Shown here: piece by piece, positions 44,652-52,438 of the stretch
How positions within the stretch are numbered: the first letter of the stretch is position 1
How the letters are laid out: every line of letters starts with the position of its first letter
Origin: Microbacterium sp. VKM Ac-2923
GTDB lineage: Bacteria; Actinomycetota; Actinomycetes; Actinomycetales; Microbacteriaceae
DNA length: 64,000 nt
Reading direction: 5' to 3'
Assembly: GCF_022815605.1 (NCBI RefSeq)
Contig: NZ_JALGRP010000002.1
Location: 1 to 64,000, forward strand
Translations under genes and position numbers: made by a program
The notes under the pieces: model-generated
Told to the model about the DNA's origin: nothing
Databases searched by the model: none
What the model saw: only the letters and a program-made list of their open reading frames with translations

Positions 44652-45815
44652 ATGAGGCTGCCGTTCGCTGCATCGACGCGTTCGTCCGTGGGTCTGGAGT
44701 GGGAGCTCATGCTCGCCGACCGCGACACGGGCGATCTCGTCCCCCGCGCTCCGGAGATCCTCGAGCACCTCGAAGACCGGACGTCGCTCGAACGCTTCAC
44801 CGTGACCGGCGAGTTGCTGACGAACACCGTCGAGGTCACCAGCGGCGTCGGGCACACGGTCGCGGAAGCCGTCGACGACATCGGCGACGCCATCGGCGCC
44901 CTCCGCGACGAGACCGAGCCCCGCGGCGTGGAGCTGCTGTGCGCCGGCAGCCACCCGTTCGCGCAGTGGTACGACCAGCAGGTCACCGACAAGACGCGCT
45001 ATCACACCCTCATCGAGCGAACGCAGTGGTGGGGACGCAACATGATGATCTGGGGCGTGCACGTGCACATCGGCGTCGACGACGTCGAGAAGGTGCTGCC
45101 AATCATCAACGCGCTGACGGTGTACCTCCCCCACCTCCAGGCGCTGTCGGCATCCAGCCCGTTCTGGGCCGGGGACCGCACGGGATACGTCTCCAACCGC
45201 GCCCTCGTGTTCCAGCAGCTCCCGACCGCGGGCCTGCCCTGGCAGCTGGAGACCTGGGACGACTTCGAGGGCTACCTCGACGACATGGTGCGCACCGGGG
45301 TGATGGCGGATGCCAGTGAGGTGCGGTGGGACATCCGTCCGGCGCCGAAGTGGGGCACCGTCGAGATCCGCGCCTGCGACGGCATGTCCACCCTGCCGGA
45401 ACTCGCGGCCGTCGCCGCTCTCGCGCAGACCCTCGTCGAGCATTTCTCGCGCCTCCTCGACGAAGGACGCGAGCTCCCCGGCATCCCGCCGTGGTACGCC
45501 CGGGAGAACAAGTGGCGTGCCGCTCGCTACGGCCTCGACGCCCGGGTGATCGTCGATCGTGCGGGAACGCAACGACCGGTCGTCGAGCACCTGCGCGAGA
45601 CCATGGAGGAGCTGGCCGACGTCGCCCTGGAGCTGAAGTGCGCGCGCGAGTTCGCGAGCCTGGAGACGATCCTCGCCACGGGCGGGAGCTCGGCGCGTCA
45701 GATCGCGGTGGCGGAGGCCGCCGACGGCGATCTGCGCGAGGTCGTGCAGCACCTGATCCGGGAATTCCGCGGCGGACCGACGCTCCGCGAGCACCTGGCC
45801 GCCCTTCGCGTGTGA
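44652..45815 (+). CDS. YbdK-type carboxylate-amine ligase (GCS2 family)
   Basis: A 387-residue enzyme of the glutamate-cysteine ligase 2 (PF04107) family. The start SSVGLEWELMLAD supplies the metal-binding Glu pair, WGRNMMIWGVHVHIGVDD is the family's histidine motif, and VEIRACDGMSTLPELAAVAALAQ closes the active site; YARENKWRAARYGLDA is the C-terminal signature. E. coli YbdK has weak Glu-Cys ligase activity; the real substrate here is unknown, and mycothiol-using actinobacteria often have such paralogs. CAGACT lies seven bases before the ATG. It diverges from rpsP over 233 non-coding bases. Confidence 0.88.
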   Translation: MRLPFAASTRSSVGLEWELMLADRDTGDLVPRAPEILEHLEDRTSLERFTVTGELLTNTVEVTSGVGHTVAEAVDDIGDAIGALRDETEPRGVELLCAGSHPFAQWYDQQVTDKTRYHTLIERTQWWGRNMMIWGVHVHIGVDDVEKVLPIINALTVYLPHLQALSASSPFWAGDRTGYVSNRALVFQQLPTAGLPWQLETWDDFEGYLDDMVRTGVMADASEVRWDIRPAPKWGTVEIRACDGMSTLPELAAVAALAQTLVEHFSRLLDEGRELPGIPPWYARENKWRAARYGLDARVIVDRAGTQRPVVEHLRETMEELADVALELKCAREFASLETILATGGSSARQIAVAEAADGDLREVVQHLIREFRGGPTLREHLAALRV

Positions 45816-45850
45816 GACGCGTTCGACGCCGGCTCATAGGCGCACGATCG

Positions 45851-45856
45851 TAGGAT
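45851..45856 (+). promoter_or_regulatory. -10 box for leaderless SGNH lipoprotein mRNA
   Basis: TAGGAT, six bases (CTCGAC), then the ATG at 45863. Confidence 0.55.
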
Positions 45857-45862
45857 CTCGAC

Positions 45863-46645
45863 ATGATCTCCGGACGCCGCGCCTCGGCGGTTTCCCTGGT
45901 GGCCCTGGCGGCTGCGGTCGCGGCGGTGCTCACCGGATGCGCGGCGGAGCCCGTCGTCGCGGCCGCGGGCACGCCCTCGGCATCCGTCGCGCCGGGGGCG
46001 ACGGCGTCCCCGTCACCGGCGCCCTCGACGTCCGTGACGTCATCCGCCGCGGCGTCATCGACCGAGGTAGCGCCGACCTCGTCATCGCGCGAGCGCGTCG
46101 TCACGCTCGGCGACTCGCTGATGTCGGGGTTCGGCCTCACGGCGAGCGAGGCATGGCCACGACTTCTGGCCGAGGGAACGCACCTCTCCGTGATCAACCT
46201 CGCCTGCCCCGGTATGGGTTTCGTGGTGCAGGGCGACTGCGGAACGCCCTACTCAGGTCTCGTCCCCGCCGTCGCCGCCCTGCAGCCCGACCTGCTGATC
46301 GTGGAGTCCTCCAGCAACGACTTCTGGCAGGACGGGGACGAGATCCGCTTCGACACCGCCAGCACCCTCGAGAGCCTGCACGCGGCCGCACCCGACGCAC
46401 GCATCGTCGGTCTCAGCACCATCTGGAACGACGATCCAGAGGTCCCCGACGACACCGGGGTCACCTCCGATGCGCTACGAGACGCGGTCGAGTCGGTCGG
46501 CGGCACCTACATCGACGTCGGTCAGCCACTGGCCGGACACCCCGAATGGATGCAGGACGACGACGTGCACCCGACCGCGCGCGGGCAGAAGGCGATCGAG
46601 CAGTCGGTGATGTCGGTGCTGCAGCGCGCCGGCGTGCTGACCTGA
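45863..46645 (+). CDS. SGNH/GDSL-family hydrolase, secreted lipoprotein
   Basis: A 260-residue exported lipoprotein with lipobox AVLTGC (Cys26), a Ser/Pro/Ala/Thr-rich linker up to about residue 75, then a compact SGNH esterase domain: nucleophile Ser in VTLGDSLMSGFG, the block-III Asn in VESSSNDFW and the catalytic Asp/His in QDDDVHPTARG. A CxxG..CG pair (NLACPGMGF, GDCGTPY) may form a disulfide. It probably removes acyl or acetyl groups from a cell-surface glycan or lipid; substrate not known. The -10 box six bases upstream predicts a leaderless mRNA. Confidence 0.85.
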   Translation: MISGRRASAVSLVALAAAVAAVLTGCAAEPVVAAAGTPSASVAPGATASPSPAPSTSVTSSAAASSTEVAPTSSSRERVVTLGDSLMSGFGLTASEAWPRLLAEGTHLSVINLACPGMGFVVQGDCGTPYSGLVPAVAALQPDLLIVESSSNDFWQDGDEIRFDTASTLESLHAAAPDARIVGLSTIWNDDPEVPDDTGVTSDALRDAVESVGGTYIDVGQPLAGHPEWMQDDDVHPTARGQKAIEQSVMSVLQRAGVLT

Positions 46646-46661
46646 GGGGGCAGCCGTCCGG

Positions 46662-48206
46662 TCAGCCCCGGCCGAGCATCTTCTGCAGTTCGGCGAGATC
46701 GGCCTCGCTCGGCGCCGCCTGACCACCCAGGCCGAAACCGGACCCCGTCGCCGGCGCCGCCGCCGCGATACCGGCGTTCTCGGCCGCGCGCTTGGCCGGG
46801 TTGCCCGAACGCGAGCCCTTGGCCTTCTGCTGCTTGCCGCGCTTGGACGAGGCGCCGGGCTTGCCGCCCACCGGGCCCATGCCGGGGATGTTGGGCACAC
46901 CGCCGCGGGCGACGGTCTTCATCATCTTGGCGGCCTGATCGAAACGCTGGACGAGCTGGTTGACGTCGGTCACCGTCATGCCCGAACCGCGGGCGATGCG
47001 CAGGCGGCGCGACCCATTGAGGATCTTGGGGTTGCGACGCTCGCCGAGCGTCATCGAGCGGATGATGGCCTCGGTGCGATCAATCTCGCGCTCGTCGAAG
47101 TCCTCGAGTTGCTGCTTCATGTTTCCCATACCCGGGAGCATCCCGAGCATCTTCTTCATGGAGCCCATCTTCTTCATCTGCTGCATCTGCTCGAGGAAGT
47201 CCTCGAGGGTGAAGGTGTCGGTCGCGAGCTTCTCAGCGACCTTCATCGCCTCGGCCTCGTCGAACGCACTCTGCGCCTGCTCGATCAGGGTGAGGATGTC
47301 ACCGAGGTCGAGGATGCGCGACGCCATGCGGTCCGGGTGGAACGGCTCGACATCGTCGAGACCCTCGCCGGTGGACGCGAAGATGATGGGGCGACCGGTC
47401 ACCGAGGCGACCGAGAGAGCGGCACCGCCTCGTGCGTCTCCGTCGAGCTTCGACAGCACCACGCCGGTGAAGTCGACGCCGTCCTGGAAGGCCTTGGCCG
47501 TGTTGACGGCGTCCTGACCGATCATCGCGTCGATGACGAAGAGCACCTCGTCGGGCTGAGTCGCCTTTCGGATGTCGGACGCCTGCTTCATCAGCTCGGC
47601 GTCGACGCCGAGGCGACCGGCCGTGTCGATGATGACGATGTCGTGCTGCTGGCGAGTGGCGTACGCGACGCCGTCGCGGGCCACCGTGACCGGGTCGCCG
47701 ACGCCGTTGCCGGGCTCGGGAGCGTAGATGGCCGCTCCCGCACGCTCGGCGACGACCTGCAGCTGGTTGACGGCGTTGGGGCGCTGAAGGTCGCAGGCGA
47801 CCAGGAGGGGCGTGTGCCCGTCTTTTTCGAGCATCTTGGCGAGCTTGCCCGCGAAGGTGGTCTTACCCGAACCCTGGAGCCCCGCCAGCATGATGACCGT
47901 GGGCGGGTTCTTGGCGAACTGCAGCCGTCGCTGCTGGCCGCCCAGGATGCCGATGAGCTCGTCGTTGACGATCTGCACGACCTGTTGCGCGGGGTTCAGC
48001 GCGCGGTTGACCTCGTCGCCCAGCGCACGATCGCGCACGGCGGCGGTGAACTCTTTGACCACGGGCAGCGCCACGTCGGCGTCGAGAAGGGCGCGACGGA
48101 TCTCGCGTACCGTCCCGTCGACGTCGGCGGGCGTGAGCTGGCCCTTCTTCCGGAGGTTGCGGAAGGTCTCTGTGAGCCGGTCGGAGAGGGTGCCGAAAGT
48201 CGCCAT
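46662..48206 (-). CDS. ffh: Signal recognition particle protein Ffh
   Basis: Ffh binds signal sequences and 4.5S RNA and docks with FtsY to deliver membrane proteins. The 514-residue protein has the N domain, the GTPase G domain (G1 LQGSGKTTFAGKLA with Lys115, IIDTAGRLG, LSKLDGDARGGAAL), and the methionine-rich M domain (MQQMKKMGSMKKMLGMLPGMGNMK, split here for length: MKKMGSMKKML and LPGMGNMKQQL). After the M domain comes a basic linker (KRGKQQKAKGSRSGN) and a small hydrophobic end. TAAACT lies nine bases before the ATG, leaving a very short leader. The SRP RNA gene is not in the window; ftsY lies 3.4 kb away. Confidence 0.96.
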   Translation of the reverse strand: MATFGTLSDRLTETFRNLRKKGQLTPADVDGTVREIRRALLDADVALPVVKEFTAAVRDRALGDEVNRALNPAQQVVQIVNDELIGILGGQQRRLQFAKNPPTVIMLAGLQGSGKTTFAGKLAKMLEKDGHTPLLVACDLQRPNAVNQLQVVAERAGAAIYAPEPGNGVGDPVTVARDGVAYATRQQHDIVIIDTAGRLGVDAELMKQASDIRKATQPDEVLFVIDAMIGQDAVNTAKAFQDGVDFTGVVLSKLDGDARGGAALSVASVTGRPIIFASTGEGLDDVEPFHPDRMASRILDLGDILTLIEQAQSAFDEAEAMKVAEKLATDTFTLEDFLEQMQQMKKMGSMKKMLGMLPGMGNMKQQLEDFDEREIDRTEAIIRSMTLGERRNPKILNGSRRLRIARGSGMTVTDVNQLVQRFDQAAKMMKTVARGGVPNIPGMGPVGGKPGASSKRGKQQKAKGSRSGNPAKRAAENAGIAAAAPATGSGFGLGGQAAPSEADLAELQKMLGRG

Positions 48207-48283
48207 GATGCAACGAGTTTACGCGGGCGCCGCCGACGACGCTGCCGCCGCCTCGCGCCGGGCTTCCCCCGCCGCCGGAGCCC

Positions 48284-48454
48284 GGCGATCCGCATACCCT
48301 CAGCCCCACGCCCGCGGATGCCAGGACCTCGCGCGAATCTCCGCGTGACGCACCCGCGGCGCGACGCGAGGCCGCCCGCACTACGATCTCGGCGATGCGC
48401 ACACCCTCAGCCCGGCGACCCCGGATGCCACGAACCTCTCGCGAACCGCTGAGG
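48284..48454. repeat. Two diverged ~60-bp direct repeats between ffh and the TetR gene
   Basis: Copies begin at 48284 and 48391 (offset 107). Both share GGCGAT, CCCTCAGCCC, a GGATGCC at the same internal place (48316 and 48423) and a CTCGCGAA-type end. Their ends, read on the minus strand, give GATTCGCGCGA and CCTCAGCGGTTCGCGAGAGG, matching the dinB-gatB unit. They fill much of the 307-base gap 48207-48513, which has no gene. Confidence 0.7.
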
Positions 48455-48513
48455 GCACGCAGTGATGCCGGACGCGACGGCGCTCGGCCGGTCGGGCTGA
48501 CTCGGGCTGCGCG

Positions 48514-49062
48514 TCAGACGAGGGCGAGAGCCTCGGCGAGCACCTCGTCGAGGGGGCGCCCCGTCGCCGTGCGGTCCGCCCACGACCAGACCGCCGCCAG
48601 TACCGCGGCCGACAGCGCGCCCGCGCGGACCTCGGCGAGCAGGCGCGGCATCCCCTCTCGCGCGAAGCGGGCAGCGACGTGCTGTTGCAGACGGAACTGC
48701 CGCACGGCGCGGTCGCGGTCGAGCTCTGCGGCGATGTCCATGGCGTCGGCATTGGTGATCGCCAGGGCGAGAGCATCGGGGGTCAGCCCCCGGCCGATCG
48801 TCGACAGGGCGGCGACGACGTCGGCGCCATCATGGAGGAGCGCGACGCCCGCGGCGACCTGCTCGTCGAAACCCGACCACAGCACGTCACTCTTGGCCGC
48901 GAAGTAGTTGAAGAAGCTCGAACGGCTCACCCCGGCGCGACGCGTGATGTCGGAGACGCTCGTCGCGTCGTAGCCCTGCTCGAGGAAGAGCTCGCACGCC
49001 GCTTCGGACAGCACCTCGCGGGAGGAGGCGCGGGGGCGTCCGCTGCGGGGCTCGGGGGTCAC
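48514..49062 (-). CDS. TetR-family transcriptional regulator
   Basis: A 182-residue repressor-type protein. The N-terminal helix-turn-helix reads ATSVSDITRRAGVSRSSFFNYF, residues ~33-54, and is typical TetR; the ligand-binding C-terminal half is divergent and gives no hint of effector. The GTG start is six bases after TAGTCT, so its mRNA is likely leaderless. It diverges from lipB, and the 64 bases between contain a perfect inverted repeat that overlaps both promoters, so it probably represses itself and may control lipB-lipA. No exporter gene, the usual TetR partner, is adjacent. Confidence 0.88.
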   Translation of the reverse strand: MTPEPRSGRPRASSREVLSEAACELFLEQGYDATSVSDITRRAGVSRSSFFNYFAAKSDVLWSGFDEQVAAGVALLHDGADVVAALSTIGRGLTPDALALAITNADAMDIAAELDRDRAVRQFRLQQHVAARFAREGMPRLLAEVRAGALSAAVLAAVWSWADRTATGRPLDEVLAEALALV

Positions 49063-49068
49063 GGCCCC

Positions 49069-49074
49069 AGACTA
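49069..49074 (-). promoter_or_regulatory. -10 box for leaderless TetR-gene mRNA
   Basis: TAGTCT on the minus strand ends six bases before the GTG at 49062. The -35 zone falls on the palindrome at 49095. Confidence 0.55.
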
Positions 49075-49091
49075 GACGGGTCGCTCGCGTG

Positions 49092-49097
49092 TATTGT
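49092..49097 (+). promoter_or_regulatory. Candidate -10 box of lipB-lipA
   Basis: TATTGT about 29 bases before the lipB ATG; its last three bases lie inside the palindromic operator, so bound repressor would block it. Confidence 0.45.
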
Positions 49098-49113
49098 TGG
49101 ACTCCATCCAACA
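49095..49113. promoter_or_regulatory. Predicted TetR operator between the regulator gene and lipB
   Basis: A perfect inverted repeat TGTTGGA-N5-TCCAACA. The half-sites and 5-base centre fit operators of TetR-family dimers, and the position covers the lipB -10 and the -35 zone of the regulator. Confidence 0.65.
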
Positions 49114-49126
49114 TCGGAGGCGGTCG

Positions 49127-49765
49127 ATGATCGACATCCACCTGGCGGGCCTCGCCCCGTTGTACGTGCCCTACCTCGACGGGTGGGCTCACCAGCGCCG
49201 TATCCATGCCGAGGTGGTCGGCGGCGAACGGCCCGACACCCTGCTGCTGCTCGAGCACGAAGCCGTGTACACCGCCGGTAAGCGCACCGAGGCGCACGAG
49301 CGACCCGACGACGGCACGCCGGTGGTCGACGTCGACCGCGGCGGCAAGATCACGTGGCACGGTCCGGGCCAGCTCGTGGGTTACCCGATCGTGCGCCTGC
49401 CCGAGCCGATCGACGTCGTCGCCCACGTGCGTCGGCTCGAGGCGCTGCTCATCGACGCGCTGCGCGAGTACGGGGTCGACGGCTTCCGCGTCGACGGGCG
49501 CAGTGGCGTGTGGGTGCAACGGCCCCTCGGGGTCGACAAGGTCGCGGCCATCGGCGTCCGCGTGGAAAAGGGAGTGACGATGCACGGCTTCGCGGTCAAT
49601 TGCGACAACACCCTCGCCGGATTCCGGCACATCGTCCCGTGCGGGATCACGGATGCCGGAGTCACGACCGTGAGCGAGGTGGTCGGCGCCGACGTCTCCC
49701 CCGCCGACCTCGTCCCGGCGATCGAGCGCGTGTTCCGCGCCGAGTACGCGGCGGTCCCCGCGTGA
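49127..49765 (+). CDS. lipB: Octanoyltransferase (lipoate biosynthesis)
   Basis: LipB moves octanoyl from acyl carrier protein to a lysine of lipoyl domains. The 212-residue protein has the family motifs [24 protein letters not shown] ... [18 protein letters not shown] with catalytic Lys138, and Cys172 in [18 protein letters not shown]. The ATG at 49127 has CGGAGG eight bases upstream. The stop overlaps the lipA GTG by four bases, giving the standard lipB-lipA unit, here placed opposite a TetR gene with a shared operator-like palindrome. Confidence 0.95.
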   Translation: MIDIHLAGLAPLYVPYLDGWAHQRRIHAEVVGGERPDTLLLLEHEAVYTAGKRTEAHERPDDGTPVVDVDRGGKITWHGPGQLVGYPIVRLPEPIDVVAHVRRLEALLIDALREYGVDGFRVDGRSGVWVQRPLGVDKVAAIGVRVEKGVTMHGFAVNCDNTLAGFRHIVPCGITDAGVTTVSEVVGADVSPADLVPAIERVFRAEYAAVPA

Positions 49766-50796
49766 GCGCCTGCGGAACCGGGGCGGCCGGGGCGGCGGCA
49801 TCCACCGCCCCCAATGGACGCAAGCTCCTCCGGCTGGAGGTGCGCAACGCCGAGACGCCCATCGAGCGCAAGCCCGAGTGGATCAAGACCAAGGCCAAGA
49901 TGGGCCCGGAATACACGGCGTTGCAGAAACTCGTGAAGACCGAGGACCTGCACACGGTGTGCCAGGAGGCGGGCTGCCCCAACATCTTCGAATGCTGGGA
50001 GGACCGCGAGGCGACCTTCCTCATCGGCGGTTCGCAGTGCACGCGCCGGTGCGACTTCTGCCAGATCGACACGGGCAAGCCGGCCGACTACGACCGCGAC
50101 GAGCCCCGCCGCGTCGCCGAGAGCGTCACCCGGATGCAGCTGCGTTACGCCACGGTGACGGGCGTCGCGCGCGACGACCTGCCGGACGAGGGCGCGTGGC
50201 TGCACGCCGAGACGGTGCGGCGCATCCACGCTGAGAACCCCGGCACCGGCGTGGAGATCCTCGCCACCGACTTCTCGGGGAATGTCTCGCACCTCGACGA
50301 GGTGTTCTCGTCGCGCCCCGAGGTGTTCGCGCACAACGTCGAGACGGTGCCGCGCATCTTCAAGCGGATCCGCCCCGCCTTCCGCTACGATAGGTCGCTC
50401 GGAGTGCTGACCGCCGCCCGCGACGCCGGTCTCATCACGAAGTCGAACCTCATCCTGGGCATGGGCGAGGAGCCCGAAGAGGTCGTACAGGCTCTCGAAG
50501 ACCTGCACGCGGCCGGCACCGACATCATCACGATCACGCAGTACCTGCGCCCGACCCCCCGTCACCTTCCCGTGCAGCGGTGGGTCAAGCCGGACGAGTT
50601 CGTCGAGTTCAAGGAGGAGGCCGAGCGGATCGGCTTCCTGGGCGTGCTCGCCGGTCCCCTGGTGCGCTCGTCGTACCGCGCGGGGCGCCTGTGGGCGCAG
50701 TCGATGGTGTCGAAGGGGCGCGAGATCCCCCCGCACCTCGCGCACCTGGCGAAGGACATCGCCGCCGCCGACGCCGGCTTCGCCCAGGCGGTGTAG
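49762..50796 (+). CDS. lipA: Lipoyl synthase
   Basis: LipA is a radical-SAM enzyme that inserts two sulfurs into protein-bound octanoyl chains. The 344-residue protein has the auxiliary cluster cysteines C67-x4-C72-x5-C78 ([12 protein letters not shown]), the radical-SAM C93-x3-C97-x2-C100 (CTRRCDFC), GEEPEEV, and the C-terminal RSSY at 302-305, whose Ser ligates the sacrificed auxiliary cluster. The GTG overlaps the lipB stop (GTGA). No obvious terminator hairpin was found in the 129 bases before the convergent DUF2004 gene. Confidence 0.97.
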   Translation: MSACGTGAAGAAASTAPNGRKLLRLEVRNAETPIERKPEWIKTKAKMGPEYTALQKLVKTEDLHTVCQEAGCPNIFECWEDREATFLIGGSQCTRRCDFCQIDTGKPADYDRDEPRRVAESVTRMQLRYATVTGVARDDLPDEGAWLHAETVRRIHAENPGTGVEILATDFSGNVSHLDEVFSSRPEVFAHNVETVPRIFKRIRPAFRYDRSLGVLTAARDAGLITKSNLILGMGEEPEEVVQALEDLHAAGTDIITITQYLRPTPRHLPVQRWVKPDEFVEFKEEAERIGFLGVLAGPLVRSSYRAGRLWAQSMVSKGREIPPHLAHLAKDIAAADAGFAQAV

Positions 50797-50925
50797 CCCG
50801 GCGGTCGGGCACGGTGTGCGCAGGTCGACGGGAGCGTCTCGACGCGCCGTCCGGTGGGCTGCGCGGCATCCGGGGGACGAGCGGTGTCGACGGGCAAAGC
50901 CGAGGGTGGAGCGGCCGGCGTGCGC

Positions 50926-51426
50926 TCAGTCGGCGCTGGTGACCGACTGCACGCGTCCGTCGGAGGCCAGGTTCACCAGCAGCACGTCGTCGGTCGCGTC
51001 GGGGTCGAGCGCGTACTCGAGAACCGCGAACGGGTCGGCACCGCCGTGCTCGTCGGCGAGGATCGTCATGCTCATGAACTGCAGAGCCTTGATGACGTCG
51101 ATATGGGTGTCGCCGGTGACGTCGGACAGCAGGTCGTCGAGCTCTTCGCCGAGGGTCGCCTGCTGCTGCAGGATGTACTCGGTCACCTCACTGGTGCGGG
51201 AGTCGAGTTCGTCGACCATGGCGTTGCGAGCCGCGAGATCGATCGACTCGAGGGACGAGACCAGGGATGCCGCGACGTCGAGGGCCTCGGGCGACACGTC
51301 GTCCTGATCGGGGGCCGTCAGGTCGACCGTGACGCTCTGGTCGCCGAACTCCACGTTCTCACTCCAGAAGATGGACCCGTCGGGCCCGGATTCGAGGAGT
51401 CCGAAGAAGTCGTGCTCGATGGCCAT
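50926..51426 (-). CDS. Acidic DUF2004-like protein
   Basis: A 166-residue very acidic cytoplasmic protein, starting MAIEHDFFGLLESG and containing SVTVDLTAPDQDDVSPEALD and a helical middle; it fits the DUF2004 family of unknown function as I remember it, though I cannot verify the match. GGAG lies six bases before the ATG. It stands alone between lipA (convergent) and ftsY (same strand, 135 bases upstream). Confidence 0.65.
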   Translation of the reverse strand: MAIEHDFFGLLESGPDGSIFWSENVEFGDQSVTVDLTAPDQDDVSPEALDVAASLVSSLESIDLAARNAMVDELDSRTSEVTEYILQQQATLGEELDDLLSDVTGDTHIDVIKALQFMSMTILADEHGGADPFAVLEYALDPDATDDVLLVNLASDGRVQSVTSAD

Positions 51427-51561
51427 GACTCCATGTAAGCAGGCCGGTCGGGCTTCGGGAAGACGACCCGCCCGAGGTCGCGGGTGCGCTATGGCGACGG
51501 CCGAGCATCGCCGCGCACCACCGCGGCATCCGACCGCGGCCGAGGCGTCGGCGCCGCCGCG

Positions 51562-52434
51562 TCAGTCGACGAGGGAGGCCGCGAAAACGTGCGGGGTGAA
51601 GCCCGTGAGATCGCCGATATTCTCACCCTGCCCGAGGAGTTTGACCGGGATGCCGGTGAGCTCCTGCACCGCGAGCACGAAGCCGCCCTTGGCCGACCCG
51701 TCGAGCTTGGTGAGCACCAGACCCGTCACTCCCGCACTGTCGAGGAACGCCTGCGCCTGCATGAGACCGTTCTGGCCGGTCGTGGCATCGAGCACGAGGA
51801 GCACCTCGCTGATCGGAGCCTGCTTCTCGACCACGCGCTTGATCTTGCCGAGCTCGTCCATGAGCCCGCCCTTGGTGTGCAGGCGACCGGCCGTGTCGAT
51901 GAGCACGATCTCGGTGCCCGTCTCCTTCGCGTGGGCGACGGTCTGGAAGGCGACGGATGCCGGGTCCTGGCCCTCGTGCTGGGGGCGCACGATGGTCGCT
52001 CCCCCGCGCTCGGCCCAGGTGGCCAGCTGGTCGACGGCCGCGGCGCGGAAGGTGTCGGCCGCGCCGACGACGACGGTGCGACCATAGCGTTGCAGGAACT
52101 TGGCGAACTTGCCGATCGTCGTGGTCTTGCCCACGCCGTTGACGCCGACCACCAACACGACAGCGGGGCGCTCGGTGAGACGAAGCGTCGTGTCGAACTT
52201 CGCGAAGTGCTCTTCGAGCGTCTCGCGCAGCATCCGCTGCAGATCGCGCGGATCGGTGGTGCGATAGCGCTCCACTTTCTCACGCAGCTCGTCGATCAGG
52301 CGCTCCGTGACGTCGGGACCGAAGTCGGCCGTGAGCAACGCCGTCTCGAGGTCGTCCCACGTCGTCTCGTCGATCGTGGGCTTGACGAACAACCCGCGCA
52401 GCGCGCGGCCCAGCGACCAGGAGTTCTCAGCCAT
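51562..52434 (-). CDS. ftsY: Signal recognition particle receptor FtsY
   Basis: FtsY is the membrane-side GTPase that receives the Ffh-ribosome complex. The 290-residue protein has only the NG domains: VNGVGKTTTIGKFAKFL (G1), AADTFRAAAVDQL, LIDTAGRLHTKGGLMDELGK (G3), LTKLDGSAKGGF (G4) and GQGENIGDLTGF. The acidic A domain of E. coli FtsY is missing, as is common in this phylum; the start MAENSWSLGRALRGLF is a short amphipathic helix likely to bind the membrane. It lies four bases after smc; TAAGCT, six bases before the ATG and overlapping the smc stop, suggests an extra leaderless transcript. Confidence 0.96.
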   Translation of the reverse strand: MAENSWSLGRALRGLFVKPTIDETTWDDLETALLTADFGPDVTERLIDELREKVERYRTTDPRDLQRMLRETLEEHFAKFDTTLRLTERPAVVLVVGVNGVGKTTTIGKFAKFLQRYGRTVVVGAADTFRAAAVDQLATWAERGGATIVRPQHEGQDPASVAFQTVAHAKETGTEIVLIDTAGRLHTKGGLMDELGKIKRVVEKQAPISEVLLVLDATTGQNGLMQAQAFLDSAGVTGLVLTKLDGSAKGGFVLAVQELTGIPVKLLGQGENIGDLTGFTPHVFAASLVD

Positions 52435-52438
52435 TGCC

